This document shows positions 34,747 through 45,004 of a DNA stretch of 64,000 nucleotides, piece by piece. Origin of the DNA: Ideonella sp. A 288 (GTDB taxonomy: Bacteria; Pseudomonadota; Gammaproteobacteria; Burkholderiales; Burkholderiaceae_C); NCBI RefSeq assembly GCF_002198735.1, contig NZ_MWLO01000146.1, positions 17,014 to 81,013 of the forward strand. The letters run 5' to 3'. The notes under the pieces were generated by a model, which ran no database searches, had not been told where the DNA came from, and saw nothing but the letters and a program-made list of their open reading frames with translations. The position numbers and the translations under genes are program-made. Position 1 is the stretch's first letter; each line of letters starts with the position of its first letter.

Positions 34747-36018
34747 GTGATCACCCGCTGGCTGTGGCGCGGGCTGCTGGTCGTGTTGAGCGCTGTGCTG
34801 GCCGTGTTGCTGCTGGGGGCGCTGGTGGGCTCGGTGGTGCTGCAGGGCCAACCCGAGGTCGCCCGCGCTGCCGACGTGTCGGTGCTGGACTTGGCCCGCG
34901 CGGCGCGGCTGCTGCGCTCGATCGACCCGCGACGTCAGGCTGGCGAGGGCGTGCGCGAGCTGGCCATGACGCAGCGCGAGGTCGATTTGCTGCTCGACCA
35001 GATCGCGCAGCGCAGCGCGCCGGCGGCGGCGCGGGCAACCCTGCAACCGCGGCGCCTGCGGCTGCAGGCCAGCATCGGCACGCGGGGGTGGATGGCCGGC
35101 CGCTGGCTCAACATCGACCTCACGCTGCGCGACACCGAGGCCCTGCCCTTGATCGAGCGCCTGCGCATCGGGCGCGTGCCGGTGCCTGGCTGGTTGGGCG
35201 AATGGGCGCTTCGGCAAGTGGCGGCCTGGCAGTTCGGGCCCGACCAGGTGCTGCTGGCCCGCGACGTGGTGCGCGGCATGGCCTTCGACACGGGCCAGGT
35301 GTCGGTGCGCTACGTCTGGCGGGCCGACCTGGCCGGTCGACTGGTCGGCTCGATGATGGCCGCGCCCGAGCAGGACCGTCTGCGGGTGTACGTCGAGCAG
35401 TTGGCGACGCTGAAGCTCAAGTCGGTCGCCGGCGGGCGCATCCCGATGGTGCAGCTGATGCCGACGGTGTTCGCGCTGGCCGCGCAGCGCAGCGGCGTCG
35501 AAGGCGCCGACGCCGCGCAGGAGAACCGGGCCGCGATCCTGGCCATGGCCTTCGCGTCGCACCCGCGGCAATTGGTGTCGGTGGTGCCGGCGGCGCGCCG
35601 CTGGCGCCTGCCGCCGCCCTGGCGCTTGACCATGGCCGGGCGTGACGATTTCCCGCTGCACTTCCTGATCTCGGCAGCGCTGGCGGTGGAGGCGGGCGGC
35701 CCGTTGTCCGATGCCATCGGCCTGTTCAAGGAGGTGAACGATGCGCGCGTCGGCAGTGGCTTCAGCTTCACCGACGTGGCGGTCGACCGCGCCGGCACCC
35801 GCTTCGGCCTGGCTGCGCTGCGCCAGCCCCAGCGTCTGCAGCGGGCGCTGGCCGCGGGCGTGACCGATGCCGACCTGATGCCCGAAGTGAGCGACCTGCC
35901 CGAGTTCATGAAACCCCCCGAGTTCAACCAGCGCTACGGCAGCGTCGGCTCGCCGGCCTACCAGCGCCAGCTGGCCGACATCGACGCCCGCCTCGACCGC
36001 CTGCCGATGTACCGCTGA
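34747..36018 (+). CDS. Membrane-anchored protein of unknown function
   Basis: This 423-residue protein has one N-terminal transmembrane segment (GLLVVLSAVLAVLLLGALVGSVV) followed by a large, presumably periplasmic domain. Noticeable blocks are AMTQREVDLLLDQIAQR, RDDFPLHFLISAALAVEAGGPLSDAIGLFKE, and GSGFSFTDVAVDRAGTRFG. The middle phrase, with an invariant-looking FPLHFLISAAL and Asp-Ala-IGLFKE, suggests a conserved hypothetical family. I do not recognise it. GTG 34747 was chosen because the membrane anchor starts at once. It is 57 bp after the permease but need not belong to that operon. Confidence 0.75.
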   Translation: MITRWLWRGLLVVLSAVLAVLLLGALVGSVVLQGQPEVARAADVSVLDLARAARLLRSIDPRRQAGEGVRELAMTQREVDLLLDQIAQRSAPAAARATLQPRRLRLQASIGTRGWMAGRWLNIDLTLRDTEALPLIERLRIGRVPVPGWLGEWALRQVAAWQFGPDQVLLARDVVRGMAFDTGQVSVRYVWRADLAGRLVGSMMAAPEQDRLRVYVEQLATLKLKSVAGGRIPMVQLMPTVFALAAQRSGVEGADAAQENRAAILAMAFASHPRQLVSVVPAARRWRLPPPWRLTMAGRDDFPLHFLISAALAVEAGGPLSDAIGLFKEVNDARVGSGFSFTDVAVDRAGTRFGLAALRQPQRLQRALAAGVTDADLMPEVSDLPEFMKPPEFNQRYGSVGSPAYQRQLADIDARLDRLPMYR

Positions 36019-36084
36019 GAGAATGCGCTGGGCGCAGTCCGGTGCGCATGGCGCGCCGCGGGCAGGGGTGCGCTGGAGTCCCGC

Positions 36085-37998
36085 ATGACGACCGATCCGC
36101 ACGACATCGAAGACAGCAACCGCTCGGCCAGCCCGGGCGTGCACGAGGTGTCCGACCCCGCGCGGCGCCAGGTACTGCGCGGCGGCTTCGGCGCCGCGGC
36201 CGCGGCCGCCTTCGGCCCGCTGGCTGCCGCGGCCGACGAGGCCCCCGCCGGGTCGCGTCTGGGCTTCAAGGCCATCCCGCCCAGCGTGGCCGATGCGCTG
36301 GTGGTGCCCGAGGGCTATGTGGCCCAGCCGCTGGCGCCCTGGGGCGAGCCGGTGGGCGTGGCCGGCGCGATGCCGGCCTTCCGCTTCGACGCCGGCAACA
36401 GCGCCGCCGAGCAGGCGCTGCAGATGGGCATGCACCACGACGGCCTGCAGTACTTCCCGCTGGACGGCAGCCGCCGCGGCCTGCTGGCCATCAACCACGA
36501 GTACACCGACGACGGTCTGCTGCACCTCGACGGCCTGGCCAGCTGGTCGGCCGACAAGGTGCGCAAGGCCCAGGCCGCGCACGGCATGGCGGTGATCGAG
36601 GTCGAACTGCACGAGGGCCGCTGGCGCATGGTGCGGCCGTCGCGGTTCGCCCGGCGCATCACCGCCACCACGCCCTGCGCGGTGCAGGGGCCGGCGGCCG
36701 GCCACCGGCTGATGCGCACGGCTGCAGATCCCGATGGCCGCACCGTGCTCGGCACCATCGCCAACTGCGCCTCCGGCATGACGCCCTGGGGCACCTGCCT
36801 GTCGGGCGAGGAGAACTGGGCCGGCTACTTCCAGGGACCGGGCGAGCCCGACGCCGACCAGCGGCGTTGGGGTCTGGGCAACGACACGTGGTACCGCTGG
36901 AGCCGGCACGACGAGCGCTTCGATGCGCGCCGGCACCCGAACGAGTTCCACCGCTTCGGCTGGGTCGTGGAAGTGGACCCGATGGACCCGGCGAGCGCGC
37001 CGGTCAAGCGCACCGCGCTGGGCCGTGCCGCGCACGAAGGCGCCTGGGTGGCGGTGACCAAGGACGGCCGCGCGGTCGTCTACTCGGGCGAGGACGCCGC
37101 CTTCGAGTACATCTACAAGTTCGTCAGCCGCGATCGCATCGCCCCGGCCGGTGGTGGCCGCACCGCGGCACAGGCCAACCGCACCTTGCTCGACCACGGC
37201 ACGTTGCACGTGGCGCGCTTCGACGCCGACGGCACCGGCCGCTGGCTGCCGCTGGTGCACGGGCAGGGCCCGCTGACCGCGGCCAACGGCTTTGCCGATG
37301 CCGGCGAGGTGGTGATCAAGGCACGCCAGGCCAGCGACCTGCTCGGCGCCACGCGCATGGACCGGCCCGAGTGGCTGGCCATCGACCAGCGCAGCGGCTG
37401 GGTGTACTGCACGCTCACCAACAACCGGGATCGCGGCGCGCCCGGCCAGCCGGGCGTCGACGCCGCCAACCCGCGCGCCCGCAACGACATGGGCCACATC
37501 ATCCGCTGGAAGGAAGCGAGCGATTTCGACGCCACCACGATGCGCTGGGACCACCTGGTGCTGGCCGGCGACCCGGCCAACGAGCGCGCCGAGGCCCGGG
37601 GCAATGTCCAGGGCGATGCCTTCGGCTGCCCCGACGGGCTGATGCTCGACGCGCGCGGCGTGCTCTGGATCCAGACCGACATCGGGCCCACGTCGCTGAA
37701 CCAGGGCGAGTTCGGCCGGCTGGGCAACAACCAGATGCTGGCCTGCGACCTGCGCAGCGGCGAGGTGCGGCGCTTCCTCACCGGGCCGACCCATGGCGAG
37801 ATCACCGGCGCGGCGATGACGCCCGACGGCAGCACCCTGTTCATCAACGTGCAGCACCCCGGCGAGACACCGCGCTACCGCGGCGACCCGGCGGCCCCGC
37901 GCAAGGTGTCGAACTGGCCCGACTTCCGCCCCGATGGCCGCCCTCGTTCCGCCACCGTGGCCATCCGACGACGCGACGGCGGCGCGGTGGGCACCTGA
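36085..37998 (+). CDS. PhoX-family (DUF839) secreted phosphatase-like protein
   Basis: This 637-residue protein has a twin-arginine signal (RRQVLRGGFGAAAAAA near residue 28), so it is exported folded. The body is a DUF839/PhoX beta-propeller: LLAINHEYTDDGLLH, GTCLSGEENWAGYF, RFGWVVEVDP, FGCPDGLMLDARGVLWIQTD and TPDGSTLFINVQHPGE. In Pseudomonas PhoX, Ca and Fe ions in this fold catalyse phosphomonoester hydrolysis. Several acidic ligands are visible, but I cannot confirm each one. Phosphate-starvation regulation is likely for the family; no pho box was identified. It ends next to an 85-bp tandem repeat. Confidence 0.9.
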   Translation: MTTDPHDIEDSNRSASPGVHEVSDPARRQVLRGGFGAAAAAAFGPLAAAADEAPAGSRLGFKAIPPSVADALVVPEGYVAQPLAPWGEPVGVAGAMPAFRFDAGNSAAEQALQMGMHHDGLQYFPLDGSRRGLLAINHEYTDDGLLHLDGLASWSADKVRKAQAAHGMAVIEVELHEGRWRMVRPSRFARRITATTPCAVQGPAAGHRLMRTAADPDGRTVLGTIANCASGMTPWGTCLSGEENWAGYFQGPGEPDADQRRWGLGNDTWYRWSRHDERFDARRHPNEFHRFGWVVEVDPMDPASAPVKRTALGRAAHEGAWVAVTKDGRAVVYSGEDAAFEYIYKFVSRDRIAPAGGGRTAAQANRTLLDHGTLHVARFDADGTGRWLPLVHGQGPLTAANGFADAGEVVIKARQASDLLGATRMDRPEWLAIDQRSGWVYCTLTNNRDRGAPGQPGVDAANPRARNDMGHIIRWKEASDFDATTMRWDHLVLAGDPANERAEARGNVQGDAFGCPDGLMLDARGVLWIQTDIGPTSLNQGEFGRLGNNQMLACDLRSGEVRRFLTGPTHGEITGAAMTPDGSTLFINVQHPGETPRYRGDPAAPRKVSNWPDFRPDGRPRSATVAIRRRDGGAVGT

Positions 37999-38019
37999 GC
38001 GTCAGCGACGGAGCGCAGG

Positions 38020-38207
38020 CGACGGAGCGTGGGGGCCGGCAGCCCGTCGCCGGGCCGCCCCAAGGCGGGCTGGGCCCCCTCGGGGGGCAGCGACGGAGCG
38101 CCATCGACGGAGCGTGGGGGCCGGCAGCCCGCCGCCGGGCCGCCCCAAGGCGGGCTGGGCCCCCTCGGGGGGCAGCGACCGAGCGCGAGCGACGGAGCGT
38201 GGGGGCC
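38020..38207. repeat. 85-bp tandem direct repeat, 2.2 copies, with GC-rich hairpins
   Basis: Units begin with CGACGGAGCGTGGGGGCC at 38020, 38105 and 38190, an exact 85-bp period. Copies one and two differ at only a few positions. Each unit holds CGCCGGGCCGCCCCAAGG and a GCCCCCTCGGGGGGC hairpin. The block separates two convergent genes and may aid termination. Related sequence occurs at 61891-61940. Confidence 0.9.
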
Positions 38208-38212
38208 CTGGG

Positions 38213-39832
38213 TCAGGCGCGCACGCGATTGCGGCCGGCCTGCTTGGCGCGGTAGAGCGCGCGGTCGGCGAGCTCGAACAGCCCGTCCTGGTCATACGGC
38301 GGCGTCTGCGCCAGGCCGACACTCACGGTCACCGACAGGCCGGGCGACAGCGTGTCCCAGTCGTGGCCGGCCACGCGCTCGCGCAGCCGCTCACACACCT
38401 CGATGGCGCGGGCGAACTCGGTGTCGGGCAGCACGATCAGGAATTCCTCGCCGCCGATGCGGGCCAGCAGATCGGCCGCACGGGTGTTCTCGCGCAGCAT
38501 CTGCGCCAGCATCACCAGCACGCGGTCACCGCAGAGGTGCCCGTGGCGGTCGTTGGTGAGCTTGAAATGGTCGATGTCCACCACCACCAGCGCCAGCGAT
38601 TGCTGGCGTTCGTGCGCACGCGCCAGCAGCGCCGGCAGGTGGCTCTCGACATGGCGGCGGTTGCCCAGGCCGGTGAGCGCGTCGTGGTTGGCGTGCCGCG
38701 CCATCTCGGCGGCGCGCGCGCGCTCGGTCTGCGCCTCGAAATGAGCGCGCTCCACCTCGAGCCGCGTCACCAGCAGTTCGGACTGCGCGCGCAACTGGCT
38801 GGCCGCGCGCTGGCGCAGCAGGTGCTCGTAGCGCTCGAAGTGCTGCAGCGCCTCGATCGGCAGTTCGAGCGTGCGGCAGGCCAGGTACAGCCCGTGGTGC
38901 AGGCGCAGCGCGGTGGCCTGCGGCACCTGGGTGCCGCCCTCGGCGATCAGCTCTAGCAGCAGCGCGCGGGCCTCGGCGGGCCGGCCGCGGGCCAGGTGTT
39001 CTTCGGCCTTCGTGCAGCGGATGCGCCAGGCCTGGGCGGTGAAGCCCTTGTCGATCGCGTCGCGCAGGGCCTGGTCGAGCAACCGCCCGGCCTCGTCGAG
39101 CAGGCCCAGGTGCAGCAGCACCTCGCCCAGGTTGCCGTGCACGAAGACCAGGAAGAACGGCTCGCCGGCCGGTTGCGCCAGCGCCAGCGCCCGCTCGGCG
39201 TAGCCGTGGGCCCGCTCCAGCGCCGCGCGGGCCTCGTCGTCGGCCACGCCGCGCAGCATGTGGTACGCGCCGATGGTCAGGCCGCACAGGTTGTTCAACG
39301 TCACCATGCGGGGATAGACGCCGCCGTCGGCCTCGGCCTGCGCCAGGGCGTCGACCATCAGTCGCTCGCCCTGCCAGGGATCGCCCATGCGCTCGAAGCA
39401 GGCGGCCAGCGCGTTGAGCGCCATGGCGCGCTGTCCGGCATCGTCCTGCAGCTGGGCCAGGCGGTAGGCCTGGTCGGCCGACTGCAGCGCCAGGTCGAAG
39501 CGACCGGTCTCGGCGCCGCCGATCGCCATCCAGCGCAGCAGTTCGACCCGCTCCTCGATCCGCCCCAGGGTTTCGAGCTGCCCGGCCACTGTCCGTCCCA
39601 GGGCCAGCATCGCGTCGAGCTGGCCGAGGCGGTAGTGGAAAAAGCAGGCCAGGTGGCCGGCCTCGGCACGCTCGGCGGCACCGGTCTCCTGGGTCAGGGC
39701 CTGCAATGCCGCGGCCAGACCCGCCGGCAGGTCACCCTGGGTGCGGGCGAGGCGGGCAGTGTCGAGGGCGGTCGTTGCGAGGATGGTGGCGGACATGGCG
39801 GGGCGTTGGCGGCAGCGCGGGCAACCCGGCAT
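38213..39832 (-). CDS. TPR-GGDEF diguanylate cyclase
   Basis: This 539-residue protein has about 360 residues of tetratricopeptide-like helical repeats, a coiled-coil-like linker (TRLEVERAHFEAQTERARAAE), and a GGDEF domain with the active variant GGEEF and an inhibitory I-site RxxD (RAAD) five residues before it. No transmembrane segment or signal peptide is seen, so it is a cytoplasmic cyclase sensing through protein contacts. ATG 39832 was preferred because GAGGG lies seven bases upstream; ATG 39796 gives a protein 12 residues shorter. The paralogue at 57.7-59.5 kb has the same domain order but a signal peptide and a membrane segment. Confidence 0.9.
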   Translation of the reverse strand: MPGCPRCRQRPAMSATILATTALDTARLARTQGDLPAGLAAALQALTQETGAAERAEAGHLACFFHYRLGQLDAMLALGRTVAGQLETLGRIEERVELLRWMAIGGAETGRFDLALQSADQAYRLAQLQDDAGQRAMALNALAACFERMGDPWQGERLMVDALAQAEADGGVYPRMVTLNNLCGLTIGAYHMLRGVADDEARAALERAHGYAERALALAQPAGEPFFLVFVHGNLGEVLLHLGLLDEAGRLLDQALRDAIDKGFTAQAWRIRCTKAEEHLARGRPAEARALLLELIAEGGTQVPQATALRLHHGLYLACRTLELPIEALQHFERYEHLLRQRAASQLRAQSELLVTRLEVERAHFEAQTERARAAEMARHANHDALTGLGNRRHVESHLPALLARAHERQQSLALVVVDIDHFKLTNDRHGHLCGDRVLVMLAQMLRENTRAADLLARIGGEEFLIVLPDTEFARAIEVCERLRERVAGHDWDTLSPGLSVTVSVGLAQTPPYDQDGLFELADRALYRAKQAGRNRVRA

Positions 39833-40192
39833 CCTATTGCCCTCGCACAGCCGCTTCCTGAACGATCTGGAGGCTCGGCAGGCGATATTCAAGACCAGAA
39901 GGGCCGGCGTCGGGACGGCAGCAGGCGTTGTCGTCATGGCGGCCCCTCGCGGCTTCGGCGTGGGCGGTCCTACCTGGGCGGGCCACCATGGCGGGCTACC
40001 ACGGCGGGCCACCAGGGCGGTCGACTTCGGGTCTCGATCGGGCGGCGGTCGGCACGACACCCCGCCGACGGCGGGAGACGCTGCGGGTCGGTTGGCCGCG
40101 CGCCTGGGTCGTCGGCTCCGCGGCCCGGTGAGCAGGGGGGTCTCGATCGGCCGACCCGGCGGTGCCCGCCGCGCCTGCCGCTGACAGGACGC
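39833..40192. other. Non-coding stretch with three 13-bp tandem repeats
   Basis: No credible gene is seen in these 360 bases. At 39978-40016 there are three tandem 13-mers of the form GCGGGCCACCATG with one or two changes. The promoter of the TPR-GGDEF gene should lie near its left end (39840-39900). Confidence 0.6.
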
Positions 40193-40654
40193 TCAGGTCA
40201 GGCGATAGAAATCCAGCCGCACGCAGCGGGCCTCGCGCTGACCCACGGCGATGGCCAGCACCTTGTTCAGGTGCAGCCACTGCGGCGCGCCGGTGGTGAA
40301 GCGCACGACGGTGCGGAAGAAGTACTCGTCGCGGCCCACGGGCTCGCCGCGCGCCAGCCGGGCCATCACCTCGGCCGGCCCGTGGCGCAGGCCGTCGCTC
40401 TGCACCTCGATGAGTGCGCCGTCGTCGGTGCGGATGACGTAGTGCGCGGCGATGTCGAGCGCGCCGTCGGCGCGGGCCACCTGCCAGTCGACGCCGCCCT
40501 CGACCAGCGTGCCGTTGAGCTCGGGCCCGCGCACCGTGCCACCACCCAGCGGCACGTAGCGGCGCTCGCCGTGCTGGGCCTGGCCCAGCGTGACGAGCGC
40601 GCCCACCTCGCAGACGACCTGGGCCATCGGCACCAGCGCGGGCGGCGGCGGCAT
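40193..40654 (-). CDS. DUF3237 family protein
   Basis: This protein of about 153 residues has a compact beta-barrel-type pattern: VCEVGALVTLGQAQHGERRYVPLGGGTVRGPELNGTL, then DWQVARADGALDIAAHYVIRTDDGALIEVQSDGLRHG, and a YFFRTVVRF strand. Members of DUF3237 are uncharacterised. It begins right after mmsA; a GTG at 40672 shares four bases with the mmsA stop and would add six residues, while ATG 40654 is the conventional choice. Coupling to mmsA suggests a role in valine or propionate-semialdehyde metabolism, as inference only. Confidence 0.85.
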   Translation of the reverse strand: MPPPPALVPMAQVVCEVGALVTLGQAQHGERRYVPLGGGTVRGPELNGTLVEGGVDWQVARADGALDIAAHYVIRTDDGALIEVQSDGLRHGPAEVMARLARGEPVGRDEYFFRTVVRFTTGAPQWLHLNKVLAIAVGQREARCVRLDFYRLT

Positions 40655-40668
40655 CGTCACGGGCAGCG

Positions 40669-42189
<1,521 letters not shown>

Positions 42190-42268
42190 GGTCATCTCCT
42201 GAATGTGGTTCGGAGCGCGCAGTCTAGGCGCGTCGGGGTGGCGCGCCTAGACGTCCGGCGCTGGATTC

Positions 42269-42290
42269 ATTGTTCAGTTTGCTGAACAAT
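42269..42290. promoter_or_regulatory. Palindromic operator between mmsA and its LysR regulator
   Basis: ATTGTTCAG-TTTG-CTGAACAAT is a perfect 9-bp inverted repeat with a 4-base spacer. It lies 79 bp before mmsA and 28 bp before the LysR start, the expected place for a LysR-type binding site. Confidence 0.75.
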
Positions 42291-42318
42291 GGTCGATCGA
42301 ATCGGAGAACAGCCTGCG

Positions 42319-43254
42319 ATGGACACCCGCCGCATCGACACCCTCTGGAGCCATGTGCACTGGCTCACCGTGCTGGGCACCCTGGGCAGCTTCACGGCGG
42401 CCGCGCAGCGGCTGGGGGTGAGCAAGGCGGCGATGAGCCAGCGCATCGCCGAGCTCGAGCGCGCCGCCGGCGTGCCGCTGGTGCACCGCACGACGCGCAG
42501 CGTGCGCCTCACCGAGGCCGGCCAGCAACTGGCCGACGCCACCAGCGGCGCGTTCGACGCCATCGGCGCGGCCTTCGCCGGCATCAAGGACCTGGCCGCC
42601 GCGCCACGCGGCCTGCTGCGCGTGACGGCACCGGTGGCGCTGGCCCGCCAGCAACTGGTGCCGCGGCTGCCGGCCTTCCTGCGCGCGCACCCGGAGGTGC
42701 GCATCGAGCTCGACCTGTCCGACCGTCTGGTGCCGCTGGCGCAGGAGGGCATCGACCTGGCCATCCGCCACACCCATGCGCCGCCGCAGACGCACGTGGC
42801 CTGGGTGCTGTGCCAGACGCGCTCGGTGCTGGTGGCCAGCCGCGCCTACCTGCGCCGCCGTGGCGCGCCAGCGGTGCCGGCCGACCTGGCGGCGCACGAT
42901 TGCCTGCACTACCTGCGCCACGGCGAGGCGCCGGCCTGGCAGCTGGCGCGGCTGGGGCCCGGTGTGCCGCAGAAAGTGACGGTGCCGGTGTCGGGCTGCT
43001 TCTCGGCGAACAACAGCGAGGCCCTGCGCGAGGCGGCGCTCGGCGGCCTGGGCATCGCGCTGCTGCCCGATTTCAGTGCGCAGTCGGGCCTGAAGGCTGG
43101 CCGCCTGCAGCCGGTGCTGCCCGACTGGCGGCCCGAGGGCAGCTTCGCCGGCCAGGTGTTCGCGCTGCGGCCTTACAGCCCCTACGTGCCGCGCGCGGTG
43201 CAGGCCCTGGTGGCGTACCTGCGAGAGTCGTTCCGCGACGGCTTTGCGGCTTGA
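42319..43254 (+). CDS. LysR-family transcriptional regulator (probable mmsA regulator)
   Basis: This 311-residue regulator has the LysR helix-turn-helix (LTVLGTLGSFTAAAQRLGVSKAAMSQRIAELE) and an effector domain with GLLRVTAPVALARQQLVPRLPAFL and LPDFSAQSGLKAGRLQPVLPDW, typical of the DsdC/AaeR-like subgroup. ATG 42319 was chosen because GGAGA lies about ten bases upstream and the earlier ATG at 42289 falls within the operator palindrome. It is divergent from mmsA. Confidence 0.93.
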   Translation: MDTRRIDTLWSHVHWLTVLGTLGSFTAAAQRLGVSKAAMSQRIAELERAAGVPLVHRTTRSVRLTEAGQQLADATSGAFDAIGAAFAGIKDLAAAPRGLLRVTAPVALARQQLVPRLPAFLRAHPEVRIELDLSDRLVPLAQEGIDLAIRHTHAPPQTHVAWVLCQTRSVLVASRAYLRRRGAPAVPADLAAHDCLHYLRHGEAPAWQLARLGPGVPQKVTVPVSGCFSANNSEALREAALGGLGIALLPDFSAQSGLKAGRLQPVLPDWRPEGSFAGQVFALRPYSPYVPRAVQALVAYLRESFRDGFAA

Positions 43255-43289
43255 GCCACCCCGACGCCATCAGGGCAAAAGGTCAGCGC

Positions 43290-43390
43290 AAAAAAAGAAG
43301 CCCGCCGATTGCTCGGGCGGGCTGTTCAAGTCCTCAGAGAGGACGTCGTTGGGACACTTGCGGGGCGAACCCCGGCTGACACGCAATGTA
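43290..43390 (-). ncRNA. Candidate structured small RNA or 3' UTR with intrinsic terminator
   Basis: On the minus strand three hairpins follow one another: GGGG-UUCG-CCCC (43361-43374), GUCCUC-UCU-GAGGAC (43330-43344) and an AGCCCGCC/GGCGGGCU stem (43299-43323) ending in UCUUUUUUU. It sits in the 178-bp gap between two convergent genes. It could be an independent small RNA or a processed 3' end of the upstream cyclodeaminase mRNA. The 5' end is unknown. Confidence 0.5.
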
Positions 43391-43432
43391 CACGGCGCCG
43401 AACGGCGGCGCACCCCCCGTCACCACTTGAAA

Positions 43433-44356
43433 CTAGGGGTGTGGCCGCTCCGCGACGCAGCGCGCCGCCGCCAGATCCCACAGCGCCGAGCCGCAGCTCT
43501 TGAACAGCACCGGGCCGCCGTCGCGGCGCGGTGGGTGGTCGGCCAGCGTGGGCAGCGACATCAGGTCGAGCCCGGCGGCGATCAGGTCGCCGGCCTCGTG
43601 GCGGGCGGCGGCGCTGTCGAGCACCACCTGGCCGCGCGTGGCGATGTCCCTGGTGAGCGCAGGGTCCAGCTCGATCATCTGCGGCGAGAACGCGCCCACC
43701 GCGGCGACGAAGGCGTCGTCGCGCACACGGCCGCTCAGGCACACCGCCTGGGCCGAGGTGGCCGTCACCACCAGCGGGCAGCGCGCGAGTGCGGCATCGA
43801 GGTCGGTCACCGGTTCGGCATAAAGACCCTGCTGGTGAAGGGCCTGTGCGAAGGACTGGCTCGACGCGTCGGTGCGGCCGCGCACCCACACCTCGTCCAC
43901 GCCCAGCGCCTGGCTGAAGGCCTGCACGTGCGACATCGCCTGCACGCCCGTGCCCAGCACCAGCATCGGTCCGGTGGGCAGCGGCGCCAGCGTGCGCGCG
44001 GCGTGCAGGCTGACGGCGGCGGTGCGCCGCGCCGTCACCGTGGGGCCGTCGAGCAGCGCCAGCCGCTCGCCGGTGGAGGCGCGCAGCACCATCACGTCGC
44101 CCAGGATGGCCGGCAGGCCCCGGGTCGGGTTGCTGGCGTTGAAGGTGATCAGCTTGATGGCCGCCAGGTCGGCCGCCGGCGGCAGCAGCCAGGCCGGCAT
44201 CAGGAACCAGGAGGTCGCCTTGGCCAGTGGCAGCACCCAGCGGTCGGGGGCCTGCACGCGGCCGGCGGCCTGGTCGACCAGCGTCTGCTCGATGGCGTCC
44301 AGCAGCGCGAGCCAGGGCAGGGCCCGGGCGGTGGCCGCGTCGTCGTAGACCTTCAC
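43433..44356 (-). CDS. Ornithine cyclodeaminase / mu-crystallin family reductase
   Basis: This 307-residue protein has the OCD fold: an N-terminal substrate region (DRWVLPLAKATSWFLMPAW, IKLITFNASNPTRGLPAI, TARRTAAVSLHAA) and a Rossmann NAD(P) site (MLVLGTGVQAMSHVQAF). Family members are ornithine cyclodeaminases, alanine dehydrogenases or reductases of pyrroline-/piperideine-2-carboxylate; the last seems likeliest. GTG 44356 overlaps the stop of the FMN reductase gene, so the two are coupled. A structured transcript end follows. Confidence 0.9.
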   Translation of the reverse strand: MKVYDDAATARALPWLALLDAIEQTLVDQAAGRVQAPDRWVLPLAKATSWFLMPAWLLPPAADLAAIKLITFNASNPTRGLPAILGDVMVLRASTGERLALLDGPTVTARRTAAVSLHAARTLAPLPTGPMLVLGTGVQAMSHVQAFSQALGVDEVWVRGRTDASSQSFAQALHQQGLYAEPVTDLDAALARCPLVVTATSAQAVCLSGRVRDDAFVAAVGAFSPQMIELDPALTRDIATRGQVVLDSAAARHEAGDLIAAGLDLMSLPTLADHPPRRDGGPVLFKSCGSALWDLAAARCVAERPHP

Positions 44357-44913
44357 GGCCGCTGCGCCAGGAAGGTGTCGGCCTCGGCCAGCGCGCGGGC
44401 GTCGCCGGCCACCGCGCCGGGCGCACCGCCCTGGCCCCAGAGCGCGCCGCCCCAGGGCATGCCCATGAAGTCGGCGCACAGCCGCACGCTGTCGATCATC
44501 GGCTGGGCCTTTTCGCGGTTGCCGCTGGTGGTGACGAGGCTGAGGCGCCGGCCCGCCATGCGCGCCTTGAAGTCCAGCCCCGGCACGCGCAGCCAGGCGC
44601 TCCAGTGGTCCAGGTAGAGCTTGATCGGCGCCGGCAGGCTGTACCAGTACACCGGCGAGACGAACACCAGTTCGCTGGCGGCCAGCGTGGCGTCGAGCAG
44701 ACGGCGGGCGTCGCCGTCGGGCATCGGGTAGGTGCCGCGGTCGTGGCGGTGGTCCTCGAAGGGCGGCAGGGCCAGGCCGTGCAGGTGCAGCCAGGTCGGC
44801 GTGCTGCCGGCGGGCAGGGCGGCGGCGGCGCGTCGGGCCAGGGCCTCGGTGTTGCCGACGACGCCCGGCTCGCGGGTGCTGGCGACGAGGAACAGCGGTT
44901 GGGTGGGGGTCAT
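44353..44913 (-). CDS. NAD(P)H-dependent FMN reductase / flavodoxin-fold oxidoreductase
   Basis: This 186-residue flavodoxin-fold protein has LFLVASTREPGVVGNTEALARRAA as the phosphate-binding loop for FMN, LVFVSPVYWYSLPAPIKLYLDHW as the isoalloxazine-binding loop, and LSLVTTSGN. It likely reduces a small molecule or quinone. It starts 92 bp from the divergent YecA-like gene, and its stop is coupled to the cyclodeaminase gene. Joint function in imine or amino-acid reduction is possible but not shown. Confidence 0.88.
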   Translation of the reverse strand: MTPTQPLFLVASTREPGVVGNTEALARRAAAALPAGSTPTWLHLHGLALPPFEDHRHDRGTYPMPDGDARRLLDATLAASELVFVSPVYWYSLPAPIKLYLDHWSAWLRVPGLDFKARMAGRRLSLVTTSGNREKAQPMIDSVRLCADFMGMPWGGALWGQGGAPGAVAGDARALAEADTFLAQRP

Positions 44914-45004
44914 CGTGGGGCCTTCGTGCGGCGCCTGCCGGTGTTCACCCTGAGGGCGGCCCGGTGGGCTGATGCGCCCATCATAGGCAAGCGACAATCG
45001 GTGC

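Noticed and set aside
33823..37857. A very long minus-strand open frame opposite the ABC permease and PhoX-like genes
   Set aside because: Its product is Arg/His/Gln/Gly-rich with no domain, and it runs opposite several well-recognised plus-strand genes. It is a shadow caused by high GC at third positions.
38020..38207. CRISPR array
   Set aside because: The 85-bp units repeat in full without unique spacers, and no cas genes are present.
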